From: Hormoscilla sp. GUM202
GTDB lineage: Bacteria > Cyanobacteriota > Cyanobacteriia > Cyanobacteriales > Desertifilaceae
Length of the DNA: 64,000 bases
Direction: 5' to 3'
Assembly (NCBI GenBank): GCA_005518205.2
Contig: RFFC02000032.1
Span: forward strand, 16,233 to 80,232
Shown here: positions 44,914-53,720 of the stretch, piece by piece
Numbering within the stretch: the stretch's first letter is position 1
How the letters are laid out: the number at the start of each line of letters is the position of its first letter
The notes under the pieces: model-generated
Told to the model about the DNA's origin: nothing
Seen by the model: the letters and a program-made list of their open reading frames with translations, nothing else
Database searches by the model: none
Program-made: the position numbers and the translations under genes

Positions 44914-46635
44914 GTGATAAAGATAGCACGAATGAATGATGAGTATTCATGGCAGCTGCTGTTAATCGATCGGGACCAGATTTTCCGGCTGGGTCTACGG
45001 ACGATATGCCAGCAGTCTGCGGACCTGGAGGTGGTGGCAGAAGCTGACAGTAGGGCAGGGGCGGAGCAGGTTCTGGCCCGTTCCGAAACTGTCCGAGTGG
45101 ACTTGGTAATTCTCGATATAGTGTTGGATATGTCCAATGGGGATCCCCTACAAATCTGTCAGCTGTTGAAAACCCGATATTATGACTTGCCTGTTTTACT
45201 GCTGACTGCTATACAGGATGCAACGGTGCTGCGTCAAGCTCAGGTTTTGGGGGTGAATGGTTATTGTCCTAAAGGTATTGCGGTCCCCGAGTTGGTGAGG
45301 GTGATACGCCTTGTGGCAGCTGGTGAGAATTACTGGGAACTGGCGAGATCCTCTGGATCGAGACCTCTAGGTTTTGTGGCCCGTGTTGGTAATAGCTGGC
45401 GCTTGTCGGGGTTGCGACAAATTGCGGCCTCCAGGGCGAAGGCGATCGGTCAACTGCAAAACCCGGCCCTTTCTCCTCTGAGTCGGGCAATTTTGGTGGG
45501 ACGCTTGCGAGAACTGCAAACTGCTAGTTGGTTACTCAATCAGCTGTTCGCCCCACAGGTCCAGAATAAGCTGCCAGTTCCGATAAGCCCACTCCCCAAT
45601 ACTGTAGCGGTCCCGCAAAAGGGGTCGGAAATTCCTAATGCCTCACTCTCCTGCTGGAGTTTGAGCTCCCGACAAGCTTCTTTATTTCCCTCGATGACTG
45701 CTAAACTGGGTTGGGACTTGCAAAACTTGACGGGTATGCCCCTAGAAATTGATATTTTACGCGAGGAAAAGAAACGGGAACTGCTATATACTATATTGCG
45801 GCAATTAGAAAAAATCTTGAATGAATTACATTTTAGTCAGGTAGAACTAAGTCAATTAAAAGAGCAGAATTTGGAAATTTTGCAGGATTTGTGGTCGGAG
45901 TCAACTAAAGATTTTTTGGGGAAGTATTATCGGGTGCAAGTGGGCGATCGCTCATTGGATATGCTGGTGGTTCTGCTGCAAGATGCCCCAGTTGTGATGG
46001 CAACAATTCTTAACAAAATTCCTCTGGTGATGGAGTTATTTTCTCATTTGTTGTACGAGCAGCCTTTAATAATTGATAATGCTCCCTACTCGGCGGGAAC
46101 CCCTGAAGCGATCGCCCGGGCCGCAGCGGTGATGGAAAATTTAATCATTCAGGTGGCTAATGGGGTCGTGCAACCGCTGTTGAATAATTTTGCAGATGTG
46201 ATGGCAATTAAATCATTGTTTTATGACCGGGAATTAATTTCAACTCGCGCTATAGAAAGATTTAGAAATAATTTGTCTTGGAAATATCGCTACGAGCAAT
46301 TGTTTGCAGAACCAAAGGCGATCTTTGAAAGCCAGTATATTCTGTTTGGTTTTGATAGTCGGGGCATTAAAAAAATATCGATCTATGCTCCCAGACGCCC
46401 AGAGTTAGAAAAACTGACGGGCTGGCAGCAGGCGGTTACTTTGGCCCTAGAAATAAGGGATGCGATCGAGCCTCGTTTGCGGTCGTTTATTGCTTTCGTC
46501 GGTAGCAGCATTGTCTATATTCTTACCCAAGTAATTGGTAGAGGTATTGGTTTAATTGGTCGCGGTATCCTGCGAGGGATAGGTAATTCCTGGTCGGAAA
46601 ATCAGCTTGAAAAAAATGGCGAGCGGCAAAAATGA
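44914..46635 (+). CDS. Response-regulator receiver domain + DUF3685 protein
   Basis: The N-terminus is a receiver domain (LLLIDRDQIFRLGLRTICQQ; phospho-acceptor Asp in VDLVILDIVLD; LPVLLLTA; GYCPKGIAVPELV). Then comes a long cyanobacterium-specific DUF3685 region (about 200-573) rich in helices, with hydrophobic segments near the C-terminus (RSFIAFVGSSIVYILTQVIG) that may contact a membrane. There is no HTH DNA-binding domain. The start is more likely at 44932 (MNDEYSW). Its role is unknown, perhaps two-component output to the membrane. Confidence 0.87.
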   Translation: MIKIARMNDEYSWQLLLIDRDQIFRLGLRTICQQSADLEVVAEADSRAGAEQVLARSETVRVDLVILDIVLDMSNGDPLQICQLLKTRYYDLPVLLLTAIQDATVLRQAQVLGVNGYCPKGIAVPELVRVIRLVAAGENYWELARSSGSRPLGFVARVGNSWRLSGLRQIAASRAKAIGQLQNPALSPLSRAILVGRLRELQTASWLLNQLFAPQVQNKLPVPISPLPNTVAVPQKGSEIPNASLSCWSLSSRQASLFPSMTAKLGWDLQNLTGMPLEIDILREEKKRELLYTILRQLEKILNELHFSQVELSQLKEQNLEILQDLWSESTKDFLGKYYRVQVGDRSLDMLVVLLQDAPVVMATILNKIPLVMELFSHLLYEQPLIIDNAPYSAGTPEAIARAAAVMENLIIQVANGVVQPLLNNFADVMAIKSLFYDRELISTRAIERFRNNLSWKYRYEQLFAEPKAIFESQYILFGFDSRGIKKISIYAPRRPELEKLTGWQQAVTLALEIRDAIEPRLRSFIAFVGSSIVYILTQVIGRGIGLIGRGILRGIGNSWSENQLEKNGERQK

Positions 46636-46802
46636 TAAGCAATTAAAAATTATTTCTTCAAAATTAAAAATTGCCAAAGCAATTGAGAACAAGTATCTTA
46701 GCTTCTCTTTTTATGCAATTTAATGCGCGGCGGCTTATGGAGAATTGAGAATAGAGAATTGAAAATGGAGAACTGACAGGCTTCGCTACTGACAACTGAC
46801 AA
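46636..46802. repeat. AATTG-type repeat spacer
   Basis: It consists of short direct repeats such as GAGAATTGAGAAT, GAGAATTGAAAAT and GACAACTGACAATTAGCAAT. No gene. Confidence 0.5.
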
Positions 46803-47027
46803 TTAGCAATAATTTTTGAGGATAGCGATCGCTCGGTCGAAGGGAAATTCACTGGCTCTAGTTTGCATAATTGCCTGGACGATATCAAGGAAATTGCCGT
46901 CGAGTTTGTTGTCGGAGTGGATTATATTACTAGCAGGATGTTTAGATGCGGCTGTTGGATTTTCAAAAGTTAAACCGGTTTTCAGTCGGGGTGGTTTTTT
47001 ATGCCAGGTAATACATTGACCTCGCAA
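46803..47027 (-). CDS. Possible small hypothetical protein
   Basis: The 74-codon frame has sensible composition (HPASNIIHSDNKLDGNFLDI, VQAIMQTRASEFPFDRAIAI), reads like a folded helical protein, and ends with a Cys. No RBS is obvious and I recognise no family. A plus-strand frame (47000-47134) overlaps in part. Real status uncertain. Confidence 0.4.
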   Translation of the reverse strand: MRGQCITWHKKPPRLKTGLTFENPTAASKHPASNIIHSDNKLDGNFLDIVQAIMQTRASEFPFDRAIAILKNYC

Positions 47028-47131
47028 GGTAAACTGAAACCAGATGACTTCATCTATCAGTTGTCAGCGTCACGGTACTGGTCACTCGGCCTGTTACTTG
47101 CTCACTATTACGGTTGTAAATCTCAACTATT

Positions 47132-47704
47132 ATGACTGATTGTCGATTAGAACGTACTCTGGCAGGGATCTGCCTGTTGATGCTGTGTGTTACCCTCAGC
47201 TGGCATGCAGCTCTGGAAATACCACCGGCGCTAGCGGGGATTAATGATGATAACTTTGATGGTAATATCTTTGCTCTCTATGGCGGTAATGGTTCATTGA
47301 TACCGCCGAAAGTGACATTGGCACAAGCTCGGAAGCGGGATAAGCCCATCCTGCTGGTGTTTTACGTGGATGACAGCCGCGATTGCAAGCAATATTCTAC
47401 TGTGGTTTCCCAACTTCAGGCATTTTATGGAGTGCCCGCAGATTTTATCCCGATCGATGTGGATGCGATCTTGCCCAAATCTACCTATGAACCTACGGAA
47501 CCGGGATATTATTATGAAGGCTTGGTGCCTCAAACTCTGATCCTGGATGAGACGGGTAAGGTGGTTTTTAACGCTAGCGGCAATATCCCCTTTGAACGGG
47601 TGGATGATGCCTTCCGGGAGGTGTTTGATTTGTTACCCCGATCGGAATCGGTCGAGTTGAGGCGGCGACCGGTGAATGAAATCAATGTGGAGTTGACTCA
47701 ATAG
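47132..47704 (+). CDS. Thylakoid photosystem I accumulation factor-like protein (thioredoxin fold)
   Basis: This 190-residue protein has an N-terminal signal/anchor (GICLLMLCVTLSWHAALEIP, about 12-31) with an ALAG cleavage-like site, then the conserved LYGGNGSLIPPKVTLAQARK, PILLVFYVDDSRDCKQYSTV, EPGYYYEGLVPQTLILDETG and VFDLLPRSESVELRRR. It resembles the cyanobacterial thioredoxin-like factor required for PSI accumulation (slr1796 type). The usual CxxC is reduced to a single Cys (DCKQ). It is probably in the thylakoid lumen or periplasm. Confidence 0.78.
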   Translation: MTDCRLERTLAGICLLMLCVTLSWHAALEIPPALAGINDDNFDGNIFALYGGNGSLIPPKVTLAQARKRDKPILLVFYVDDSRDCKQYSTVVSQLQAFYGVPADFIPIDVDAILPKSTYEPTEPGYYYEGLVPQTLILDETGKVVFNASGNIPFERVDDAFREVFDLLPRSESVELRRRPVNEINVELTQ

Positions 47705-47721
47705 CCGATCGAGTAAAAAAG

Positions 47722-47840
47722 GCACGGTTTGTAGTAAACACTTCAGTGTTTCCCGGTGCCCCTGAAGGGGCACCGTTTGTAGTAAACACTTCAGTGTTTC
47801 CCCGTGCCCCTGAAGGGGCACGGTTTGTAGTAAACACTGA
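47722..47840. repeat. Tandem palindromic repeats (about 48 bp unit)
   Basis: The unit CACGGTTTGTAGTAAACACT, then TCAGTGTTTCCC, then GGTGCCCCTGAAGGGGCAC, is repeated 2.5 times. It contains two nested palindromes (AACACTTCAGTGTTT and GTGCCCCTTCAGGGGCAC-like). Related single units occur near 31669-31715 and 22253. Confidence 0.85.
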
Positions 47841-47904
47841 ATAAAGAGATAGAAGAGGGGTCTTGTTACGATGTTAACTACCAAAGGCACGGTCTGCGGA
47901 CTTT

Positions 47905-47975
47905 CGTTTCCGGAGCACCCACCCATGTTGTGCGCAGGATGCGACACAACCGGGTGGGTGCTCCCGGAAACGACC
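47905..47975. repeat. Long palindrome with nested hairpin
   Basis: TCGTTTCCGGAGCACCCACC pairs with GGTGGGTGCTCCCGGAAACGA around a TGTTGTGCGC...GACACAAC inner hairpin. It is a variant of the TCGTGTCC family. The region 47976-48301 is AT-rich and holds no gene. Confidence 0.8.
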
Positions 47976-48301
47976 GAAAAATCGGTTATTTCCAAGCCTG
48001 ATGTTTTACTATAAGTGAAGGGCTACGCTGGGAAATCGACCGAACAGATATCTCCGCGAAAACTCTCCTAATAATCCATTTCAGAAGATAATGATTCAAA
48101 ATTGAAATGCTACTGTTAACAGCGAACGCTACCTTCGCTGTAATTATTTGAAAAAATTAAATTATCTATAAATTTCCCTCGCATCGCCCCCACATCCTCC
48201 ATAATTATGGCATCGAATGATATTTGTTTCAAGCCATTTTCTTGAAAATCTAATTTTCTTGAGAAAAAGTTCTAAACTGAAAAACTGATGGGCTGAGGGT
48301 C

Positions 48302-48910
48302 ATGTCACAGGTCTACAGTACTGAGGAGTTAATCGAAATATTGGCCTCGGAGCGCCAAGCTTGCATAAAGGGAGAGCGCCTCAATCTTAAGGCCAAAGCG
48401 TCTGGCAATCCTGCGATCGACTGCTTGCTGAACGTTGAGGGGCTGCAAAAGTTTACGGCCTATCAAGATTTTAAGGCGACGGTGAACCGCTACCAGAGGG
48501 AACGGCAAGTCTCGGGTATTGTCTGGCGTCACCTGCAAGTTAAGGGTAAGACTCTCCATTATCCAGTAGTCCACGAGCAGCTGATCGCTCTCTCTAGGGA
48601 CCTGGAGATCCTGAAGGCGCATCAGGCGGAAGTTTTGGCATTCTGGCAAGAGGTGACGTTGGGGATGGAATTGTATTTGACTGTTGCCAGCGGTAAGGAC
48701 TATCGACCGATCGCGCCAGGGGAGGTAGAAGGACTTGCTCGCAGAACGGAATGGGCGATCGTCTGGAAATGGGAGAAGTCAGATTTTTTGGAAATGGTCT
48801 TGCAGTTGGGATGGGGAAAACCCTCTGAGGCGTCTTACCGACGGGGATGGCCCGCCTCTGGTAGCGAGTACGTTCATGCTGTTAAACCCGGTGCCCGTCC
48901 CATTTGCTAA
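48302..48910 (+). CDS. Hypothetical protein (202 aa)
   Basis: The product is charged and soluble: MSQVYSTEELIEILASERQA, then a helical middle (RDLEILKAHQAEVLAFWQEV) and a Gly/Pro-rich tail (GSEYVHAVKPGARPIC). The frame is clean and codon use is cyanobacterial. The C-terminus may be cut short by a small indel, because downstream bases keep a coding look. I recognise no domain. It precedes the DUF4365 module by ~80 bp on the same strand, so it may belong to it. Confidence 0.55.
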   Translation: MSQVYSTEELIEILASERQACIKGERLNLKAKASGNPAIDCLLNVEGLQKFTAYQDFKATVNRYQRERQVSGIVWRHLQVKGKTLHYPVVHEQLIALSRDLEILKAHQAEVLAFWQEVTLGMELYLTVASGKDYRPIAPGEVEGLARRTEWAIVWKWEKSDFLEMVLQLGWGKPSEASYRRGWPASGSEYVHAVKPGARPIC

Positions 48911-48987
48911 GATCGCAGGACGGATGTTGGGCGAGCGCCCAACTATGTCAAAAATTGTATATTAGCGGAGGTGGAGGTAGTGTAAGA

Positions 48988-49494
48988 GTGGATCTAAATA
49001 CCCAGAAAGAAGAATGCAGCTATGCTTACATATATACTGTGGCGTCAGCAGCAGGTTACTCATTTCAGAGAGCTTCCTCACCCTTAGATAAAGTTGGTAT
49101 TGACGCGATCGTTACAGGACTGGGAGTACAAGGAGAGCAGCGGAGTTTTCCTCAAGTCCATTTGCAAGTGAAATCTACCTCCAGAAATGTCCTTGCAGAT
49201 CGGGAGATTAGGTATCCCCTGAGAGTCATAGACTACGAACGATTGAGAGACAATAATCGTGTAATCCCTCTCATATTAGTGCTAATTTTATTCCCGGAAA
49301 ATGTAGAAGAGTGGTTGCATCAATCAGAAAGGGAACTTTGTTTAAAATCTTGTGGCTACTGGATGTCATTACAAGGGTCGCCAGGGACAGAAAATAAAGA
49401 AACTGTGACGGTATACGTGCCACGTAAAAATTTGTTCACTGTGGACGCTATGAAGAGGATTATGCAGCGCATTGGAGCAGGAGAAAGGCTATGA
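48988..49494 (+). CDS. DUF4365 domain protein
   Basis: The 168-residue product (GTG start, VDLNTQKEECSYAYIYTVAS; GGAGGTGGAGG upstream) shows the DUF4365 pattern: sensor-like AAGYSFQRASSPLDKVGIDA, then PQVHLQVKSTSRN with the D...QVKST arrangement seen in PD-(D/E)XK-like folds, and VIPLILVLILFPENVEEWLH. It overlaps the next gene by four bases (ATGA), so the two are translationally coupled. DUF4365 proteins are often in mobile or defence islands; nuclease activity is inference. Confidence 0.75.
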   Translation: MDLNTQKEECSYAYIYTVASAAGYSFQRASSPLDKVGIDAIVTGLGVQGEQRSFPQVHLQVKSTSRNVLADREIRYPLRVIDYERLRDNNRVIPLILVLILFPENVEEWLHQSERELCLKSCGYWMSLQGSPGTENKETVTVYVPRKNLFTVDAMKRIMQRIGAGERL

Positions 49495-50387
49495 AAGCAG
49501 TTATCCGAGATCTTGATGTTCTCAAAGCTATAGAACCACCCCAGGTAGCTACATACCTGCAAGCTAATGGTTGGAACCAAGAGAGTATGATTGCTGATAA
49601 GGCATCTATTTGGATTCAGCAAAATGATTCGGGAAAGGAATTAGATATTCTGTTACCTTTGAAGTCAGAATTTAAAGATTTTCCGATTCTCATCAGTCAA
49701 GTTATAGAAAGTCTGGAATATGCTGAAGATCGATCGCAGTTAGAAATTGTCAGTGATATTATTAATTACGATGCCGATGCGATCGCCTTGCGCGTACCTC
49801 CTCCTAATGCTGACAAAGGCAGCATTCCACTAGCAACCCATATTGAACTCATCCAATCTCTGAGAGATACCCTCCTCTGGGCAGCTTGTGCTACTCTTAA
49901 AAGACAAGCTTACTTTCTCGAACCCCTAGAGGAAGCCCTTGCCTACCTGCGTCAATTGCGACTCGGATTTTCTCCACAATATCCTGCCTGCTTTGTTACT
50001 ATTCTATCACCAATTGATAATGGTTTAAGCAATGGTATTATACCATTTTCTCGCCAAGTTGTCAAGACCTGGGTGCAAGCTTTGGAGGCGATCGCCTGGG
50101 GGGCAGAGAAATCTCTGTCGGAGGGGAATTTATCGTCTTTTGTCGGCACGGAAGAACAGGGAGTTAGCGCTAATCTCTGCGCCGCTATTGCTCGGATATA
50201 TGATATCATCGGCAATAGCAGCATCGAGATTAATTTGACTTGGTCGCCCCTGCTGCCAGTGTCAAAGCCCCGTCAGATTATTATCCCCGATCGGGCCGGG
50301 AGGGCGATCGCGTCTATTGCCAGTCTGGGCAACCAGTTTCACCGAAATTGGCAGCAAGAGTTAAAAACCCGGGAAATTCTTGTCTAA
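49491..50387 (+). CDS. Hypothetical partner of the DUF4365 protein
   Basis: The 298-residue protein is alpha/beta (DLDVLKAIEPPQVATYLQAN, DILLPLKSEFKDFPILISQV, THIELIQSLRDTLLWAACAT, YPACFVTILSPIDNG). It seems to lack the C-terminal third I would expect for this type of ~400-residue partner, ending in repeat-encoded residues (RNWQQELKTREILV). Its last ~194 bases are duplicated as a 242-bp tandem unit downstream. The start overlaps the DUF4365 stop. The family has no assigned function that I can name. Confidence 0.6.
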   Translation: MKAVIRDLDVLKAIEPPQVATYLQANGWNQESMIADKASIWIQQNDSGKELDILLPLKSEFKDFPILISQVIESLEYAEDRSQLEIVSDIINYDADAIALRVPPPNADKGSIPLATHIELIQSLRDTLLWAACATLKRQAYFLEPLEEALAYLRQLRLGFSPQYPACFVTILSPIDNGLSNGIIPFSRQVVKTWVQALEAIAWGAEKSLSEGNLSSFVGTEEQGVSANLCAAIARIYDIIGNSSIEINLTWSPLLPVSKPRQIIIPDRAGRAIASIASLGNQFHRNWQQELKTREILV

Positions 50388-50577
50388 GTATGCTATATTT
50401 TCTCTAGCTACTATCAAAATTTGTGCAAAGATTTCGGATATATGATATCATCGGCAATAGTAGCATCGAGATGAATTTGACTTGGTCGCCCCTGCTGCCA
50501 GTGTCAAAGCCCCGTATGCTGATTATCCCCGCTCGGGCCATGAAGGCGATCGCGTCTATTGCCAGTCTGGGTAAGCT
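50194..50577 (+). repeat. 242-bp tandem repeat, units 1 and 2
   Basis: The unit begins GGATATATGATATCATCGGC at 50194 and again at 50436. Unit 1 is the 3' end of the DUF4365 partner gene plus 46 bp of spacer. Unit 2 is cut at 50571 by a MITE and resumes at 50697-50728. Three more units stand at 55560-56190, beyond the eCIS effector block. Confidence 0.9.
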
Positions 50578-50696
50578 GTCGCGCATTTAAAATGCATAGC
50601 TTTATTTTGGCCATGATGGCGGAAACGCTTATGTATACAGGGTTGCCACGATTTTACCCGATAGGGAAATATGCAATTTAGATGCAGAACAGCTTA
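50572..50696. mobile_element. 121-bp TA-flanked MITE
   Basis: The termini are TAAGCTGTCGCGCATTTAAA and, read inward from the other end, TAAGCTGTTCTGCATCTAAA. The outer TA on each side is likely the target duplication of an IS630/Tc1-type insertion, since the uninterrupted repeat unit reads CTGGGCAACCAG here. There is no coding capacity and no matching IS in the window. Confidence 0.75.
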
Positions 50697-50728
50697 ACCA
50701 GTTTCACCGAAATTGGCAACAAGAGTTA

Positions 50729-50885
50729 TTTGGGGGATGATAACAGCCAATTGTTGAAAATTGCTAATTGCTAATTGCCAAGAGGACATCAATCTATGAA
50801 AACAAATGACTATTAAAATTTTCCATTGACAATGAGCCTATAGCAGCCAAAATTATCCGGTAATTGTGCAACCCCATAAACTATT
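50729..50885. repeat. Partial copy of the 170-bp GTTGCAC MITE
   Basis: TTTGGGGGATGATAACAGCC, then AATTGTTGAAAATTGC, and the far end TAATTGTGCAACCCC, match the element at 20771-20940. The left terminus is lost. Confidence 0.6.
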
Positions 50886-51260
50886 TATTGCAGCGTCTGG
50901 AAGCCGATCGAGGTCTGGAAATTCTGGCAACAAACCTGAAAAGTTACCTCGATCGGGCATTTCTGTGGCGCTTGCGGTTTATAGTAAACTTTCCCGCGGG
51001 GTAGGGGAAAGAAAGCGGGAAAGAAAGCGCATGTGGTCGAAAGTGTTTCCCCCAGAGACCCCAAGGTCGGGTCTAGACTTGAACCGGTTGACTCGGTTTA
51101 ACTTAACAGGAGGTAATATACATAATATAGCCTTAAATGCGGCTTTTATGGCAGCAGAAGCGGGAACGCCAATGACAAGGAAATACAATGAAATGGGTGC
51201 TGGCAGCGGCGCTCCTGGAGTAGAGAAAGCTGGAAAGACCGATATATGAGGCAGATTTGA
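50886..51260 (+). pseudogene. eCIS AAA+ ATPase (Cis15-like), C-terminal remnant
   Basis: Several frames add up to one protein end: LEADRGLEILATNLKSYLDR, AFLWRLRFIVNFP, then VFPPETPRSGLDLNRLTRFN, LTGGNIHNIALNAAFMAAEA, and finally KLERPIYEADLRN. This is the sensor-1/sensor-2 and lid part of the AAA+ ATPase found in extracellular contractile injection clusters. The Walker motifs are missing, and at least two frameshifts and a stop are present. The next gene is the small protein usual in this position. Confidence 0.75.
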
Positions 51261-51271
51261 GGAATTGAGCA

Positions 51272-51526
51272 ATGAACATAAAGATGAGGATCAATGAGAT
51301 AATCATAGGAGAGGGGGTAGAGGTGCCGCGCAGCATGGGTAGGATATTGCAAGCGGCTTTGGAAGCGGAATTGGCCCGGATGTTGACGGAAAAGGGATTA
51401 CCGCCTAAACCGGAAAAAGGTGCGAGAATCCCCAGCCTGCCGGTGAATCGGGAATTAAAGGGGAAAACAAGCCCTGATCGGGTGGGAAAGTTGCTGGCCC
51501 AAGCAATTTACGCCGAACTGGCCTGA
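51272..51526 (+). CDS. Small eCIS-associated protein
   Basis: The 84-residue product (KMRINEIIIGEGVEVPRSMG, ILQAALEAELARMLTEKGLP, DRVGKLLAQAIYAELA) resembles the short AAxEAELARLL proteins found between the AAA+ ATPase and DUF4157 genes in eCIS clusters. Its function is unknown. It has an intact frame, 12 bp after the ATPase remnant. Confidence 0.65.
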   Translation: MNIKMRINEIIIGEGVEVPRSMGRILQAALEAELARMLTEKGLPPKPEKGARIPSLPVNRELKGKTSPDRVGKLLAQAIYAELA

Positions 51527-51708
51527 TGAGTAGGTGTCTGGTAGCTTCATCATTAAGGCCAGAGTTGTGGTGGGGATATCGGGGTTGACAGTTGAGGGAT
51601 TATCATCGAAGATCGGGAAAGTATTGCCCGATCGCCCAGTTAAAGCGCCGGTAGCAGAAATGGCGGAGAGAACATAGAGGAAGTTGGAATAAAAGGAGAA
51701 CAGTCCAA
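51527..51708 (+). other. Spacer with start-less coding debris
   Basis: A frame reads SFIIKARVVVGISGLTVEGL, then SSKIGKVLPDRPVKAPVAEM, with no start codon, and stops at TAG about 51686. It may be a relic of another small eCIS protein. AAAGGAGA (51696) is a good RBS for the next gene. Confidence 0.4.
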
Positions 51709-53720
51709 ATGACCCGTCAATATGTGAGAAGAACCAACCAGTCCCCCCAGAAGGAGACAAAAGACAGCTCGATACTGCAACGGACGGCGGTGCGTAATCT
51801 ACCAGCTACGATCAAGGCACCCCAAGTGCAAACGGGTGCATCTCACTTTTGTAATGCAGCCCGCGCAGGCGGGCTTTGTTCGTGTAGCCGGGCCCTTTAG
51901 GGTTCGGGCGGCGAGGCAAATATGGGATGCACCCAGTGCAAACCGAGTCCCCAGCAAATGGAGAGCCGCGCTTAAAAGTGGATTTGACGCAGATACCGGT
52001 CCACAACAAAGATGCGCTAGAGGTGCGGCCAAAGCTGATGGTAGGTTCTCGTGGGCGATCGGGGGATAGTGGCAAACTGAATCTCGAAGGAATGCCAGTG
52101 CAAGCAAAACCGGCGATCGGGCAAGGGGAAGATAAGTCCTCCCAGGAAGCTTCGCGGGTGCTGATGGTAGGTAAGGAAAGCGAGACAGTTCGCCCGCTCT
52201 CGCGACAACCAGAGTTCCGGGGATTATCCAGTGAATTAATCTCCGAACGAGTTGGAGGAAAGAGCGATCGCTCAACCCCAGTCCAGCGCCAGGAGGAGGG
52301 AAAGAAAGCAGAAAACAAGACAGGGTTGCCCGATCGCCTCAAGGAAGGGATCGAAAGTATGTCTGGCTATGACCTCTCTGGGGTTCGCGTCAACTACAAC
52401 TCCCAAAAACCCGCCCAACTCAATGCTCATGCTTACACTCAGGGGCATGTGATCGAGGTGGCGCCGGGACAGGAGCGGCATTTGCCCCATGAGGCATGGC
52501 ATGTGGTGCAGCAGATGCAGGACCGGGTGAGAGCAACCGTTCACCTAAAAGATAATGTCCTGGTGAATGATGAAGACCACCTGGAAAAAGAAGCCGATGC
52601 AATGGGAAAAAAAGCATTGCTAACGCACAATTTCCCAAGAGAAGCTCTCGGTCACCACCAATCAAAGAAATCGTTTAATCATATAATCCAGAGAGTGCAG
52701 GTAAGCATAGCTCTCGAAGACCAACAGATAGTAACAGAACTAGCAAATGGATATTATAAGTTGCTTGATTCAAACTCTTATATCCATGCGGAGCAAGTGA
52801 AAAACGATCGGGTGAGCAGCGATATCTCTCGGTATGTTACTGCATACCTACAAGGCAATTTAACTTTATATCGGGGAATGCCTTCCTGGCACCCCGCATG
52901 GTTCAGCGTTTTTCAAAAGAATTCAATACCGCCGTTAGGGTCAGGGGAGCTTCCAGATTTTGAAACCCAAAAGACATCATTCATTCCTTTCAGTCCAAAC
53001 AGAACAATTGCGGTTTCGGCCGCGATGTCACGCTCCGGGATGGGACCTGGCGATCAGATCGAAGCGGTATCAAACCTATCCCATCATGACGCTGAAGCAA
53101 GAGGAGCGGTTTTAAGTGTCACAATCGGACCAGGGACCCCAGTCGCTTTTTATAATGACGGAGAGATCCAGGTTAAAGGTCCAATAAACGAATTTGAAAT
53201 AGACCGAATCCAAATGGGCAACCCACTAACTGAGGTTTATAACGAGCCAAGCCTGGGAGAGCAACAAGTCCGAGATATTACGCCTCTTTTTAGTAATGCG
53301 GAAGCATCCAGTTATAGGAAAAAATTCGGCTCACTGAGGCACGAGGACATAAAAGTGATTTATGCTATGGTCGATGAGAATAATCGATTCGCCCCAATCG
53401 TGCGTCAAATAACGGATGAGGCGGAAACCTATTTCCGTAAGAGTGTTGTACCCGAAACAGGCGTAAACGAAACAGCAGGATATACGCAGGAGAAGAAAAA
53501 TGAGCTTGCCATGCAGTCCACCCTGTATGCCGCCCGTATAAGAGCGGTCCAACAGATAGGAGCCAAAATAACTGAGTATCTAAATGGCGATGACACGGTG
53601 GCGGAGAAGCGACGGAAACGACTTAATGTGGAAAATGTATTTTTACCCCAGATATTATCAAGCCATCGCCCCCAAAAGATTGATGGCTCTTCGGTACTTG
53701 GGTTGCTAAACTATTGCTAA
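51709..53720 (+). CDS. DUF4157 eCIS effector with predicted ADP-ribosyltransferase domain; hit by a MITE and an ISL3 element
   Basis: The original gene starts at 51709 (MTRQYVRRTNQSPQ; AAAGGAGA upstream). A 101-bp MITE plus 9-bp duplication after codon 41 shifts the frame. The rest (51927-53720, 597 codons) restarts at an ATG inside the MITE end. It has the DUF4157 zincin-like domain (MSGYDLSGVRVNYNSQKPAQ, AYTQG, HEAWH at 188-192, LEKEADAMG) and a C-terminal toxin domain with R-S-E features: TLYRGM (R316), TSFIPFS (S351) and NEFEI (E422, E424). The natural tail SIRAECISMLE (55107-55142) is replaced by SSVLGLLNYC encoded by the ISL3 terminus. Predicted to be loaded in an injection system and to ADP-ribosylate a host target. 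Confidence 0.72.
51834..51934. mobile_element. MITE-K, complete copy (101 bp) in the effector gene
   Basis: It is flanked by the 9-bp direct repeat AGTGCAAAC (51825-51833 and 51935-51943). The ends are GGGTGCATCTCACTTTTG and the complement of AATATGGGATGCACCC. The right end carries an ATG that is in frame with the downstream effector codons. It matches 28493-28593 nearly base for base. Confidence 0.93.

Noticed and set aside
51799..52342. Minus-strand ORFs of 158 and 176 aa over the effector start
   Set aside because: They cross the MITE-K and the effector coding strand; repeat-derived residues such as ALGASHICLAARTLKGPAT recur wherever MITE-K occurs.
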